From NCBI GenBank assembly GCA_003512955.1, contig DOTG01000020.1, positions 62,001-126,000 of the forward strand: a stretch of 64,000 nucleotides of DNA. Direction: 5' to 3'. Under the pieces are notes generated by a model. It had not been told where the DNA came from and did no database searches. It saw only the letters and a list, made by a program, of their open reading frames with translations. The stretch's first letter is position 1. Every line of letters begins with the position of its first letter. Made by a program: the position numbers and the translations under genes. Shown here piece by piece: positions 37,901 through 47,092 of this stretch. This DNA is from Marinilabiliales bacterium (GTDB lineage: Bacteria > Bacteroidota > Bacteroidia > Bacteroidales > SZUA-534).

Positions 37901-40900
37901 AGTCCAGACAGGGACCGGGACCATCACCCCGGGGACCCAGACGACCTTTGCCCCAACCTATACCCCGGGCGCAGGCGAAACCGGAGCCGTGGAGCTGCTA
38001 ATGACTGTTACCGGTACCGATGTTTGCGCTGCCAGTACCGCTACCGATGTGTTCGATTTGACCGTCAACCCGCTTCCTGTGCCTACCATTACCGGTAGCA
38101 ACAGTGTCTGCTTGAATTCCACCCAAACTTACACCACCGAAGCCGGAATGTCGTCCTATTCATGGTCTATTATCGGAGGTGTCATTACCTCTGGAGCTAC
38201 AACCCGCACGGTTACTGTTACCTGGAACACTGCCGGGCCCCAGTCCATCAGCGTGAATTATACCAACGGGAATTCATGTACCGGCGCCGCACCAACGTCG
38301 CTGGCCGTGACCGTGAACCCGAGCCCCACCACCAGCATCACCCCCGACCCTGCCGAAACATGTATCAATCAGGATTTAACTCTGGTTGGCAATCCCGCAG
38401 GAGGCACTTTACCTTATAGCAACCATTCATGGTCTGAAGCGGGATCTGCATTCTTGGATGATGCTTCTTTGGAAAACCCAACGTTTAATTGTCCAACTCC
38501 GGGTACTTATGACTTAACCTACACGGTAACCGATGACAATGGTTGTGAAGGGACCGATAATATAACTGTAACTGTAATGGATGGCCCAACCGCAAATGCC
38601 GGCATAGACACCACTGTTTGTTACGATATCACAACTTATACTATTGAAGATGCCACGGCTACCAACTTCGACAGTTATAGCTGGACCACCAGCGGAACCG
38701 GTACTTTTGATGATGCCAACCTGCTACACCCGACCTATACCCCAAGTGATGCGGATCGTACAGCTTTATGGGTTACTTTGACTTTGACCGTACACAGTGC
38801 CCTTTGCAACGATATTACTGATGATCTGGTGCTGAACTTTGCTCCGGAATTAATTGCTTCGGTGGGTGGTGAATCCCCCTACTTAATTAATTCTGTAACT
38901 ACCGAAATAAATGTTTCATTCTGGGGAACCCACCAAAATCCTGCCCAATTAGGGTTTTATTTGTTAGCCCCTGATGGTTTCACCCAAATACGTCTCTATC
39001 AACATAATTTAGATGGAAATTTTTGCCCATTGTTTTCAAAAAACACTATTGATAGTTTAACTTTTTCGACAACTACAACGGCAGATTTGGATTTCTGTGA
39101 CATCCCCGGAACAATTTTACAAGGTACATTTGCCCCAGTCGAAAATTGGAGTATTTTAAATGGTCAGGATCCTGCACAAGGAGGATGGTCCTTGGTAATT
39201 AAGGACATCATTTCAGGCAATACCGGTACCCTTACCCGGGCGCGGATTTCGTTTAAAGATATTAATACGCATACCGGCCTGGAACAGGAAATAATTTTCG
39301 ACTCCAAAACCATCAGCTATCCAATTAAAGATAACGCAACTACTACCTATGTGGTACCTATTGGCTTACGAACCAACTGTTTTGGTGCCTGTGATGCCCG
39401 TGCCATTGTTTCAGTTAATGGTGGTACTGCTCCTTACAGTTATGCATGGAGTATAACTGCAACCAACGATACCGTTGCTTTATGTGGGGGCGATTATGAG
39501 GTAACGGTAACCGATGCCCGTGGTTGCGAATCGGTGGCTTTAGTGAGCGTTTTGGAACCCGATCAAATCATTTTAGCGTTTGATTCTACCAATGTTGCCT
39601 GTTATGGCGATTCCACCGGAATGGTAAAAGTTACCGCTACCGATGGCGTTGGTACTTATACCTATAAATGGGACGATGGTGCCGGGTCAACTACTGCACA
39701 GGTGAATAACCTTCCTGCGGGTACCTACACCGTTACAGTAACTGATGGGAATATGTGTCCGGCTATTAACTCTGTTACCATTAAACAACCATCAGCACCC
39801 ATTTCAGTATCTTATACAACTACCCCAACCAATTGTAATTCGGCTACGGGTAGCATCACGTTAACTCCAGCCGGAGGAACCCAATTTACCGTGGGCGACC
39901 CATACACCTACACTTGGGCTCACGATCTTATGTTGGTAGGTAATGTTGCCAATGGTTTAGCTGTTGGCGATTACCAGGTAACCATTGAAGATTCGTTGGG
40001 TTGTACGTTAGATACCACCATTACCATGGTTGATAATGGCGATATGCTGGTTACCGGGTTTACCATGGTTCATGAAGTTTCTTGTAATAGTGCCTGCGAT
40101 GGTGAAGTACAAGTGGACTTTACCGGAGGGAACGATTCCTACACCTTTAACTGGAGCGGTGCCGGTTTAACCGGAACTGACCAAACATTAACCAATGTTT
40201 GCGGCGACAGTACCTATTATGTTACCGTAACCGATGTCCTTACCTCCTGTGTGGCTGACTCCAGTTTTGTAATACCTCAACCCGATTCTTTAAAAATTCA
40301 GATAAATGACCAAACCGATGTGCTATGCTTTGGTGATAACTCGGGTACTGCCGAAGTTACCGGTGTTGGTGGAACTTCGCTATATACTTACGTTTGGACA
40401 AATGCGGCAGGTGATACTTTAAGTACCGATGCGATTGCTAACAACCTTGCCTTTGGATATTCTTATATTGAGGTGAAAGATGCCCACCTCTGTACTTATT
40501 TAGACAGCGTTTATACTGATCAACCGACTGAACTAACGGCCACCACCGATTCTACAGCCAGTGGTTGCGGTGCCAGTACCGGAGCCGTTGCAGTAACTCC
40601 TTCCGGGGGAACTGCACCTTACACTTACTTATGGGACGACGCCACTCCTGGCTCCACCGATTCATCAGTTACTAATTTACCCGTAGGCGTTTATAATGTA
40701 ACTGTTACCGATGCTCATAATTGCCAATTGTTCAAATCGGTAGCTGTAATAGATACTTCCGATTTGGTAGTTACTTTAGACAGTATAAAAAATGTTTCCT
40801 GCTTTGGAGGAACCGATGGTGCTGCCTTTATAACCATAACCGGAGCAGTGGAACCATACACCGTAGATTGGAGCAATCTTGAGACCACTGAAGATATTAC

Positions 40901-43900
40901 CCAATTAACCGCCGGAATCTATTCAGTAATAGTTACCGATGCCCTTTTATGTTCGCGGGCACTTGATGTTACCATCACCGAACCTGCTGAATTAACAGCA
41001 TCTAACAGTATTTTGAATGAACCCCTGTGTTTTGGTACCGCTACCGGTTCAGCCGAAGTGATTCCAGACGGAGGAACCGGGCCTTACTCCTACTTGTGGC
41101 CTGATGGGCAAACCACCGCTGTAGCCATTGATTTAGCCAACGGAGATTACACCGTAGTTGTTACCGATGCCAACCTTTGTACTACCACGGCTCTAGTTAC
41201 CTTAACCGAACCTGATTCTATTACCTTTGAATTTGAATCGGTACGTACCACTTGCGGCGACAGCATTGGCCAGATAAATGTTACGAACCTTACCGGTGGA
41301 ACCGCCCCTTATACTGTGGATTGGGCTTCATCGGCATGGAATTCAAATCCATTACCAGACTCTTTAGCAACCGACACCATCCGGAACCTTTGGGTTGCCA
41401 ATTATGTGGCGATTGTAACTGATTTTAACGGTTGTGTGGTCCGCGACTCCATGAACCTGCTCGATATTTCGAACATGACCATTGAGCTTGATTCTTCGTC
41501 AATGGTAACCTGTTTTGGCGGAACCAACGGAGCTTTGCTGGTTTATGGTCAGGGAGGAAATGAACCTTATCAATATTCGTGGGATTCCGGTGATGCAGAC
41601 TCATTGCTGAACGATGCACCAGCCGGGGTTTACACGGTGCATGTTACCGATAACGGCCAATGCCAGCGCGATACTGCCTTTACCATTACCGAACCAACCG
41701 AAATTGTAAACCATTGGGTATTTACCAAACCCATTATTTGTCATGGTGATACAACTGCCAGCTTATATGCTCTTATTTCCGGTGGAACCGCACCTTATAC
41801 TTATGTGTGGCAAAATAGTTTGGGTGACCCTGTGAGCCCCGATTCATTGTTAACCGATGTTTCTTCTGACAGATATTATCTGACAGTAACCGATGCCAAT
41901 AATTGTACATATTTAGATAGCATTGATATTTTTGAACCCGCAGCCCTCGATATTCAAGTAGCAGTAACAGCCACCCATTGTCCCAATTCAACGGGTGTTG
42001 CAGTTGCCACCATTACTGGTGGAGTTGCACCTTATACCTATAACTGGTCCGTATTGAACGACCCGGCAGCTGTTTTAACCGGCCAGGGTACCAATACCAT
42101 CAGCAATCTTTGGGTTGATGTGTATGTGCTCAATGTAACTGACAGCCTGGGTTGTAGCAAATCTGACACTGTAGAAATGATTGATGATAGCGGATTGGAT
42201 TTCGATTTCACCATCAACCATCATATTTGGTGTGCCGAAAGTTGCGATGCTGAAGCAGAAGTTACTTTAGTAATAAAACCAAATGATTTAGATCCAGATA
42301 TTATAGATCCCGTAAGTGATTACACTGTTTATTGGAATGATATTGCTGATGATGATAATATAAATTCTACCCTATGCTTTGGTGAAAATTTAATAACTGT
42401 TGTCGAAAACACCAATGGTTGCCGAAGGAAAAAATCTTTCACTATTACCGATCAGGATCAGTTTAAGGTTCAGTTATTCCAACAAAATAACATTACACAA
42501 TCTGATGATAATTGTGTTGGTTTTGCCCAGGTAATACCTACCGGAGGCGATACAACGTTAACCGACAAATATCTTGTTGTTTGGCGTGACCACAACTTGG
42601 ATACTGTTATCAATGTAGCAACTAGTCAATTGGTTGATACAATTAAAACAACCAATGGCATTTCAATGCGTGATGAATTGTGTGACGGTAGTTTCTATAT
42701 TTCAGTACGTAACCTACATTCAAATGGAGATACTTGCTTTATTGATACAACTATTTTAATAACCCGTGATACTCTTCGATTCGATACCGTAGAATTACAG
42801 AATGTGTTATGTCATGGCGGAAATTCAGGTGCAATTGCAATTGAGGCACATGGTGGTTCCGGTAATTATAATTACTTGTGGCACCATGAAGGATGGTCTC
42901 CTGATTCTACTAACACTAAAATTTCAGGACTTTCAACAGGAATGTATTATTTAACAATTACGGATGTTATCTTATTTGAATTTATTACCGATTCTATTGA
43001 AATTAGGGAACCCGATAGGTTTGTGGCTTCAATTGATAGTGTTAAAACAGCATGTAATATTCCCACTGGTTCGTTTACTATTATTGAAACAGGAAACACC
43101 GGTGGTACTTCTCCTTTTACCTATTCTTGGTCAAGCCCCGACTGGCATGAAGATAGTACCGGGATTTCAGTTACCAATTTAGGGGTGGGTCAATATTTAT
43201 TAACTGTAATCGATTCTAACGGATGCGTGGTGGACACTACCTTACAAATGCTTGATAATTCCTTATTTAATATAGAAGTATCTTCACCAAGTGCTATGTG
43301 TTATGGCATGAATTCTGGAATTGCAGAAGTAGTAGCTCAAAGCGGAATTGAAGAATATATTTATAGTTGGTTTGAAAGTGGGATTTCTGATACCCTGTGG
43401 CATGATTCCGATTTGTCCAATCTTTACGCTGGCTGGTATATCATTCATGTAGAAGATCAAAATAGTTGTAAAAGGGTAGATAGTGTTGAAGTAAAGCAAT
43501 GGGATAAAATTACTTTTGCCATTTCAGATACCAATTTAAACGACTGTTATAATAGTTGTGAAGGTTCATTTAAATTCAGCAACGTTTCAGGAGGTTCTCC
43601 AACAATGAATTATACTTACTGGTTACTCGACTCTTTAAAAACAACTCCGATAATGTCTTCCAATGACACATCATTTAACAACTTGTGCACAAATAAGTAT
43701 TATTTAAGGATAACCGATGCAGGTTCCTGTATAAGCGATGACAGTCTCTTTACCTTCCTCTCAAAATCGCCGCAAATGTTCCCTGAATTTGAAATTATTG
43801 ATACCGCATCGTGCAACAATTTCTCTACCGATGGAACCATGACCGTTTCGGTTGGGTTCGGGTATTTCGATCAGGAAGACCCTGATTGGGAAGGAAGCCC

Positions 43901-44906
43901 AATCGCGTATTATCGTTGGGATGATTCTGAGTTGAACGATACCCTGGTTGAAGCTAACGCCGGAACACACTTGTTGGCCATAACCGATACGTTAGGTTGT
44001 GAGTACAACTTTGAAGCAACTGTTCCGTACTTAAATTATGTGAAAATAGACAGTGCCCGTATTGTAAGTTCGAATTTATCCTTGGATTACTTTTGCCCCA
44101 ATGATACAGTTTCAATAATGGCATATTTTACAAGCGTTGATTCAATTCTATGGGATAATTCAACTTATATTGTTGGTGATACAACAACATCATTGATTGA
44201 AGTTGTTGCAAAAGAGAATCAAAAATATATTGCTGAAGCCCGCCTGTATTACGATCTTTCAGAAATGAAATATTGCTATCATCGTGACTCTGTTATTGTG
44301 GGCCGCTACGCCATTGATTCGTTAATTGCCACTATTGATGAAGACAAAGAACGGATTTTTGTTGGGAATACGATCAATCTCAATGTTATTAGGCCTGACA
44401 TTTATTTTGATTCCGGTGTATATACAGATACAACTCACAGTTTCTTCTGGTTTCCCGATAACATCGGGGTAACCTGGCTGACATCTGATAAAATAATAAA
44501 CCCTACGGCAAAACCGAGCTTAAATACCCTGTTCACTGTGAACGATACCATCCGTATTTTCAATAGCGCATTTTCCGACCAGATATGTATCTTGACCGAT
44601 ACTGTAAGCATTATGGTTCTTCCGGAGTTCAATCCTTCTTTAGGCTTTACTCCCAATGCCGACGGTGCTTTTGATACCTGGGTATTACCTGGGATTGAAG
44701 GCTATGCTGAAGTCGATGTCCAGATATTCAACCGCTGGGGAGGCCTGGTTTGGGAACATTCCGGTGCTTACCAGGGAAATGAATGGGACGGTACCAACAC
44801 CAAAGGAAAATCAGTGCCGTCGGGGACCTATTTTTACATCATAAAATATAGCGACCGCGACAGTGGGACGAAAACTTTAACCGGACATGTAACAATATTG
44901 AGGTAA
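34944..44906 (+). CDS. Giant SprB-like adhesin with T9SS type-B C-terminal sorting domain
   Basis: A 3320-residue secreted surface protein. It has a signal peptide (MRKLILFITISIIISQSVAQ), then an N-terminal module with GTGNWNESSHWS and a beta-solenoid-like region to about residue 230. Ig/PKD-like modules span about 340-1300 and include two near-identical 257-residue repeats. A P-domain-like module follows (about 1303-1442), then some 19 SprB-type repeats (about 1473-3030; motif CFGGTDGAAFITITGAVEPY in one copy). The C-terminus (FTPNADGAFDTWVLPGIEGY, NRWGGLVWE, GTYFYIIKY) is the gliding-motility-associated type-B sorting domain. It is exported by the T9SS encoded upstream and anchored with the SprF-type protein that begins 1 bp after its stop. 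Ligand unknown. Confidence 0.93.
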   Translation: MRKLILFITISIIISQSVAQNLRYWVNGTGNWNESSHWSLTSGGLPGATLPDENTSVVFDALSSPDEVALVQMSKAECYNFTLNTPQVSLKGKTSITIYGSLEIASQVDFSKFKGDLVFASASSEQIQILSKIQSDMVFNGPGSWDLVSDIDTKKDIFLEKGTLNTQGKTVTSAAFLTVGNQPRALNLGSSEINTKDWNFSESSNLDFTAGTSAIILPQGIKNSFEPGNLTYNSIKASSSKALTAVITPHDATCPANSISGTTNDGEISVVVNGGVGSYVIVLMDGGLNVLSQKTGIASYTFTSADVTGDLTSGLYNIGYGPNLSSLQVENTTVGPDDLTVDIQVIQDVSCAGGSDLILSAVVAGGTPAYTYSWIGSFFGYTSTNQNTDEIGPDEYQVDVTDSHSCLMRDGFSYYPGSTEDSYTTEPLEISISNVTSASTCQGSSTGEITVGTVTGGTPDVGTYPSTGYGYAVRLDGSLAALVYADGNTISGLAAGTYEVWVTDGNGCDTKYSSTITVASIPAPTATISADGSVCAGSYYTVAVGQALATNYSTIAWITDGTGSFINGSTVTPTYTPSVADIADGSIKLTMVVNGNGTCTPVSDFMTLTIHPRPTASITPDPAETCAGTALAMNGNPAGGSGIYTHAWSGSGTLIPTNTQNTSFSSATSGTFNITYTVTDDRGCTGSDNITVTVQPGPTANAGGSGSTCQGVAYTVAGATAANGTILWTVQTGTGTITPGTQTTFAPTYTPGVGETGAVELLMTVTGADVCAASTATDVFDLTVNPLPVPTITGSNSVCLNSVQTYTTEAGMSAYSWSIIGGAITSGATTRTVTVTWNTTGVQSISVNYTNGNNCTGAAPTSLAVTVNPNPTASITPDPAETCAGTALPMNGNPAGGSGIYTHAWSGSGTLIPTNTQNTSFSSATSGTFNITYTVTDDRGCSGSDNITVTVQPGPTANAGGSGSTCQGVAYTVAGATAANGTILWTVQTGTGTITPGTQTTFAPTYTPGAGETGAVELLMTVTGTDVCAASTATDVFDLTVNPLPVPTITGSNSVCLNSTQTYTTEAGMSSYSWSIIGGVITSGATTRTVTVTWNTAGPQSISVNYTNGNSCTGAAPTSLAVTVNPSPTTSITPDPAETCINQDLTLVGNPAGGTLPYSNHSWSEAGSAFLDDASLENPTFNCPTPGTYDLTYTVTDDNGCEGTDNITVTVMDGPTANAGIDTTVCYDITTYTIEDATATNFDSYSWTTSGTGTFDDANLLHPTYTPSDADRTALWVTLTLTVHSALCNDITDDLVLNFAPELIASVGGESPYLINSVTTEINVSFWGTHQNPAQLGFYLLAPDGFTQIRLYQHNLDGNFCPLFSKNTIDSLTFSTTTTADLDFCDIPGTILQGTFAPVENWSILNGQDPAQGGWSLVIKDIISGNTGTLTRARISFKDINTHTGLEQEIIFDSKTISYPIKDNATTTYVVPIGLRTNCFGACDARAIVSVNGGTAPYSYAWSITATNDTVALCGGDYEVTVTDARGCESVALVSVLEPDQIILAFDSTNVACYGDSTGMVKVTATDGVGTYTYKWDDGAGSTTAQVNNLPAGTYTVTVTDGNMCPAINSVTIKQPSAPISVSYTTTPTNCNSATGSITLTPAGGTQFTVGDPYTYTWAHDLMLVGNVANGLAVGDYQVTIEDSLGCTLDTTITMVDNGDMLVTGFTMVHEVSCNSACDGEVQVDFTGGNDSYTFNWSGAGLTGTDQTLTNVCGDSTYYVTVTDVLTSCVADSSFVIPQPDSLKIQINDQTDVLCFGDNSGTAEVTGVGGTSLYTYVWTNAAGDTLSTDAIANNLAFGYSYIEVKDAHLCTYLDSVYTDQPTELTATTDSTASGCGASTGAVAVTPSGGTAPYTYLWDDATPGSTDSSVTNLPVGVYNVTVTDAHNCQLFKSVAVIDTSDLVVTLDSIKNVSCFGGTDGAAFITITGAVEPYTVDWSNLETTEDITQLTAGIYSVIVTDALLCSRALDVTITEPAELTASNSILNEPLCFGTATGSAEVIPDGGTGPYSYLWPDGQTTAVAIDLANGDYTVVVTDANLCTTTALVTLTEPDSITFEFESVRTTCGDSIGQINVTNLTGGTAPYTVDWASSAWNSNPLPDSLATDTIRNLWVANYVAIVTDFNGCVVRDSMNLLDISNMTIELDSSSMVTCFGGTNGALLVYGQGGNEPYQYSWDSGDADSLLNDAPAGVYTVHVTDNGQCQRDTAFTITEPTEIVNHWVFTKPIICHGDTTASLYALISGGTAPYTYVWQNSLGDPVSPDSLLTDVSSDRYYLTVTDANNCTYLDSIDIFEPAALDIQVAVTATHCPNSTGVAVATITGGVAPYTYNWSVLNDPAAVLTGQGTNTISNLWVDVYVLNVTDSLGCSKSDTVEMIDDSGLDFDFTINHHIWCAESCDAEAEVTLVIKPNDLDPDIIDPVSDYTVYWNDIADDDNINSTLCFGENLITVVENTNGCRRKKSFTITDQDQFKVQLFQQNNITQSDDNCVGFAQVIPTGGDTTLTDKYLVVWRDHNLDTVINVATSQLVDTIKTTNGISMRDELCDGSFYISVRNLHSNGDTCFIDTTILITRDTLRFDTVELQNVLCHGGNSGAIAIEAHGGSGNYNYLWHHEGWSPDSTNTKISGLSTGMYYLTITDVILFEFITDSIEIREPDRFVASIDSVKTACNIPTGSFTIIETGNTGGTSPFTYSWSSPDWHEDSTGISVTNLGVGQYLLTVIDSNGCVVDTTLQMLDNSLFNIEVSSPSAMCYGMNSGIAEVVAQSGIEEYIYSWFESGISDTLWHDSDLSNLYAGWYIIHVEDQNSCKRVDSVEVKQWDKITFAISDTNLNDCYNSCEGSFKFSNVSGGSPTMNYTYWLLDSLKTTPIMSSNDTSFNNLCTNKYYLRITDAGSCISDDSLFTFLSKSPQMFPEFEIIDTASCNNFSTDGTMTVSVGFGYFDQEDPDWEGSPIAYYRWDDSELNDTLVEANAGTHLLAITDTLGCEYNFEATVPYLNYVKIDSARIVSSNLSLDYFCPNDTVSIMAYFTSVDSILWDNSTYIVGDTTTSLIEVVAKENQKYIAEARLYYDLSEMKYCYHRDSVIVGRYAIDSLIATIDEDKERIFVGNTINLNVIRPDIYFDSGVYTDTTHSFFWFPDNIGVTWLTSDKIINPTAKPSLNTLFTVNDTIRIFNSAFSDQICILTDTVSIMVLPEFNPSLGFTPNADGAFDTWVLPGIEGYAEVDVQIFNRWGGLVWEHSGAYQGNEWDGTNTKGKSVPSGTYFYIIKYSDRDSGTKTLTGHVTILR
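36792..38333 (+). repeat. Two 771-bp tandem repeats inside the adhesin gene
   Basis: AGCATCACCCCCGACCC occurs at 36792, 37563 and 38334, an exact period of 771 bp (257 codons). The two full units are nearly identical by eye, including many silent positions, and the third copy diverges after about 30 bases. Each unit encodes two Ig/PKD-like modules with paired cysteines. The high identity points to recent duplication or gene conversion. Confidence 0.93.
39361..44030 (+). repeat. Array of about 19 SprB-type protein repeats
   Basis: From the codons for TNCFGACDARAIVSVNGGTA onward, a 70-90-residue unit recurs: Cys-x-Gly at the start, a GGT-x-PYTY-x-W core, an LxAGxYxVxVTD strand and a second cysteine. 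DNA identity between units is low, so this is an old array, unlike the 771-bp repeats before it. Copies after about 42230 are more diverged and irregular. Confidence 0.85.
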
Positions 44907-44907
44907 T

Positions 44908-45858
44908 ATGAAGCGCACGATGACAAAATATATTTTAGCCGCATGGGTACTGTTAGCGACAGTAGAAATTGGAATGGCCCAACCCATGTTTCAGTTCTCG
45001 CAATACATGTTTAACGATTATGTAATTAACCCGGCCATTGGCGGAACCCACGACTATTGGCAGATACGTTCCAATTACCGGTACCAGTGGGCCGGTGTTC
45101 CCGATGGCCCCCAAACCTACATGCTTGGGGCTTATGGACCGCATAAAACCTTACCCATGGGTTACGGGGGTTACCTTTCGTACGACAACGACGGTTCCAC
45201 AACCTACACGGGAATGTATGGCTCCTATGCCTACAGCATAAAAATTACCGGTGATATCCGCCTGTCTATGGGATTGATGGCCGGGGTGGTTCAAAACAAA
45301 GTGGACCTGTCGGTACTCGACCCCAGTGATCAAGTGGCATTGGAAGGTAAACCTACCAAATTTATACCCGACGGTTCTTTGGGTGTATATCTCTATACTT
45401 CTCAATATTTTGCAGGTTTGTCAGTAAGCCATGTTTTCTTTAACAACATGTCGTTATTGCAGGAATACGATGATGGATTTGATATTAACGATGCCCGCTT
45501 AAAGCCCTATTTCAACATCCAGGGAGGCTACAAATACAACCTGAACCGGAACTTCGATATTGAGCCCTCGGTGCTGATGAAAGCTTCACCCAATTTCGAT
45601 TTCATTACCGATATAAATGTACGCGCCATTTATCAAAAAATGGTGTGGGGCGGAATGGGTGTACGCTACACCTTCCGTAACCTCGATGCCCTCATCATCT
45701 TCCTGGGATACAATTACAACGATTTGGTGAACATCGGGTACTCGTACGATATCTCCATGTCAAGCTTTGGAAAAAACAGCTATGGTTCGCACGAAGTCAT
45801 GATTGGGGTAAAATTTGACGACATCCGTAAATCGAAATCGAAACGGAAAATCCGTTAA
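44908..45858 (+). CDS. sprF: PorP/SprF family protein, partner of the adhesin
   Basis: Second PorP/SprF outer-membrane protein, 316 aa. A signal peptide (to about residue 24, ending GMAQ) is followed by the family start PMFQFSQYMFNDYVINPAIG and regular beta strands to the C-terminus. Starting 1 bp after the adhesin stop, it is certainly co-transcribed. This mirrors the sprB-sprF arrangement of Flavobacterium johnsoniae, where SprF is needed to place SprB on the surface. It differs in sequence from the PorP beside gldK, suggesting one dedicated to this substrate. Confidence 0.9.
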   Translation: MKRTMTKYILAAWVLLATVEIGMAQPMFQFSQYMFNDYVINPAIGGTHDYWQIRSNYRYQWAGVPDGPQTYMLGAYGPHKTLPMGYGGYLSYDNDGSTTYTGMYGSYAYSIKITGDIRLSMGLMAGVVQNKVDLSVLDPSDQVALEGKPTKFIPDGSLGVYLYTSQYFAGLSVSHVFFNNMSLLQEYDDGFDINDARLKPYFNIQGGYKYNLNRNFDIEPSVLMKASPNFDFITDINVRAIYQKMVWGGMGVRYTFRNLDALIIFLGYNYNDLVNIGYSYDISMSSFGKNSYGSHEVMIGVKFDDIRKSKSKRKIR

Positions 45859-45880
45859 TTAATCGAATCAATATATTGCA

Positions 45881-46282
45881 ATGAACTTGATTACAATTTT
45901 AAAAAGCAGCCTGATTTTCACGTTTTTGGTTTGTATGTCAGGCTGTTCCGATTCAACACCCTCCACGGATGCCCTGGGTGAGGACGAAATGGTAGAACTT
46001 TTGGTAGATATCCACATGGCCGATGCCATCTTAGCTGTCTCCAACTTCAAAATCAAAAGGGATACGGTTGTTATTGAGCATTACTACAACGATGTGCTTA
46101 AAAAGCACCACACCACCCAAAAACAGGTTGAGAATTCCATTAAATATTACAGCAAAAAGCCCAGGAAATTCGAGAAAATCTACGTTCAGGTTTCCGATAA
46201 GCTGTCGAAAATGGAAAGCGGTTTCCAGCAAAAAGGAACAGCAAAACCCGATTCCACCAAACAACATGAGTTTGACAAGTAA
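45881..46282 (+). CDS. DUF4296 domain lipoprotein
   Basis: A 133-residue lipoprotein: signal peptide with lipobox CMSGC (Cys at about residue 22), then the DUF4296 pattern EMVELLVDIHMADAIL and a helical rest (YNDVLKKHHTTQKQVENSI). The C-terminal tail is charged and probably disordered. It follows the SprF-like gene by 22 bp and is probably the last gene of the adhesin operon. Function of DUF4296 is unknown. Confidence 0.85.
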   Translation: MNLITILKSSLIFTFLVCMSGCSDSTPSTDALGEDEMVELLVDIHMADAILAVSNFKIKRDTVVIEHYYNDVLKKHHTTQKQVENSIKYYSKKPRKFEKIYVQVSDKLSKMESGFQQKGTAKPDSTKQHEFDK

Positions 46283-46406
46283 CTAACTTACCCATTGTAT
46301 CTCCTGATACAGCCTTGTTGTGGTGCATAGTAAGAGACCTGAAACATTGAAAGTTAACACGAAGAGCTGATGATTTTTTTGTATCTTGCAAACAAATTGA
46401 TTTGAT

Positions 46407-46619
46407 ATGAGAACAAATGAAATTATAAGAGAAATTCAAAGATTGCCGATTTCAAAAAGAATATATGTGGTTGAGAAAACCATCCATTCGATTAGGTCGC
46501 ACGAGGATAAAAATGTAATGAAAAAAGCCGCCGATGCATTATATGTAGATTACAAGACAGATAATGAATTAACAGCATTTACCAACATAGATTTTGTAGA
46601 TTTTTATGAAACAAAATGA
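46407..46619 (+). CDS. Putative antitoxin of a MazEF-like pair
   Basis: A 70-residue protein (MRTNEIIREIQRLPISKRIY onward) with a helical N-terminus and an acidic/aromatic tail, the size expected of an antitoxin. It overlaps the MazF-like gene by 14 bases, which is typical toxin-antitoxin coupling. The protein itself resembles the short DUF2683-like antitoxins of PemK/MazF pairs in Bacteroidota, but I base the call mainly on position. Confidence 0.75.
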   Translation: MRTNEIIREIQRLPISKRIYVVEKTIHSIRSHEDKNVMKKAADALYVDYKTDNELTAFTNIDFVDFYETK

Positions 46620-46953
46620 AGTTTGGTTAATCAACCTAGACCCGACAATTGGTGCAGAGATTAAAAAGATTCGACCTGCAATTATAGTAAATGACAATTC
46701 ATTAGGAAAGCTACCTTTAAAAATTATTGTCCCGATTACCGATTGGAAAGAACGATATGAGATAGCTCCTTGGATGATTAAAATTGAGCCCAATAGTAAA
46801 AACGGACTTACAAAGGACTCTTCAGCAGATTGTTTTCAAGTTCGTTCTGTGTCGCAGGATAGATTTGTAAAGAGACTTGGTGAGTTATCTGATTCGATTA
46901 TGGATGAAATACGAATTGGATTATCAAAAGTATTATCGATAGATACTGAATAA
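46606..46953 (+). CDS. MazF/PemK-family endoribonuclease toxin
   Basis: A 115-residue PemK-like protein. The N-terminal QNEVWLINLDPTIGAEIKKIRPAIIV matches the family beta-strand with the conserved RP-A-I/V motif, then IIVPITDWKERYEIAPWM and SADCFQVRSVSQDRFV follow. These toxins cleave mRNA. It overlaps the antitoxin gene. The 270-bp downstream gap before ruvB contains a palindromic element. Confidence 0.9.
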   Translation: MKQNEVWLINLDPTIGAEIKKIRPAIIVNDNSLGKLPLKIIVPITDWKERYEIAPWMIKIEPNSKNGLTKDSSADCFQVRSVSQDRFVKRLGELSDSIMDEIRIGLSKVLSIDTE

Positions 46954-46962
46954 ACTACGCCA

Positions 46963-47092
46963 CACAACACGCAATATTGCCAATGGCTGGGAAAGTAGGT
47001 GTTTGAAGCTTGGTAGCCCGCATAAACAATTGTAACGGTGGATAATGACGAAGCCCACGTTCCGCCACTGGCCATATTACAAACCGTTGTTA
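46963..47092. repeat. 130-bp imperfect palindromic element after the toxin gene
   Basis: The left arm (46963-46987, CACAACACGCAATATTGCCA onward) and right arm (47064-47092) are imperfect inverted copies: reverse-complementing the right arm gives AACAACGGTTTGTAATATGG then CCAGTGGC. The ends carry CAAC/GTTG, and the interior is noncoding and more GC-rich than the flanks. Geometry and size recall an integron attC site, but the canonical RYYYAAC/GTTRRRY core is not matched. Confidence 0.6.

Noticed and set aside
46836..47075. Minus-strand open frame across the MazF end and the palindromic element
   Set aside because: It overlaps the toxin gene and derives from the palindrome; no start context or recognisable domain.
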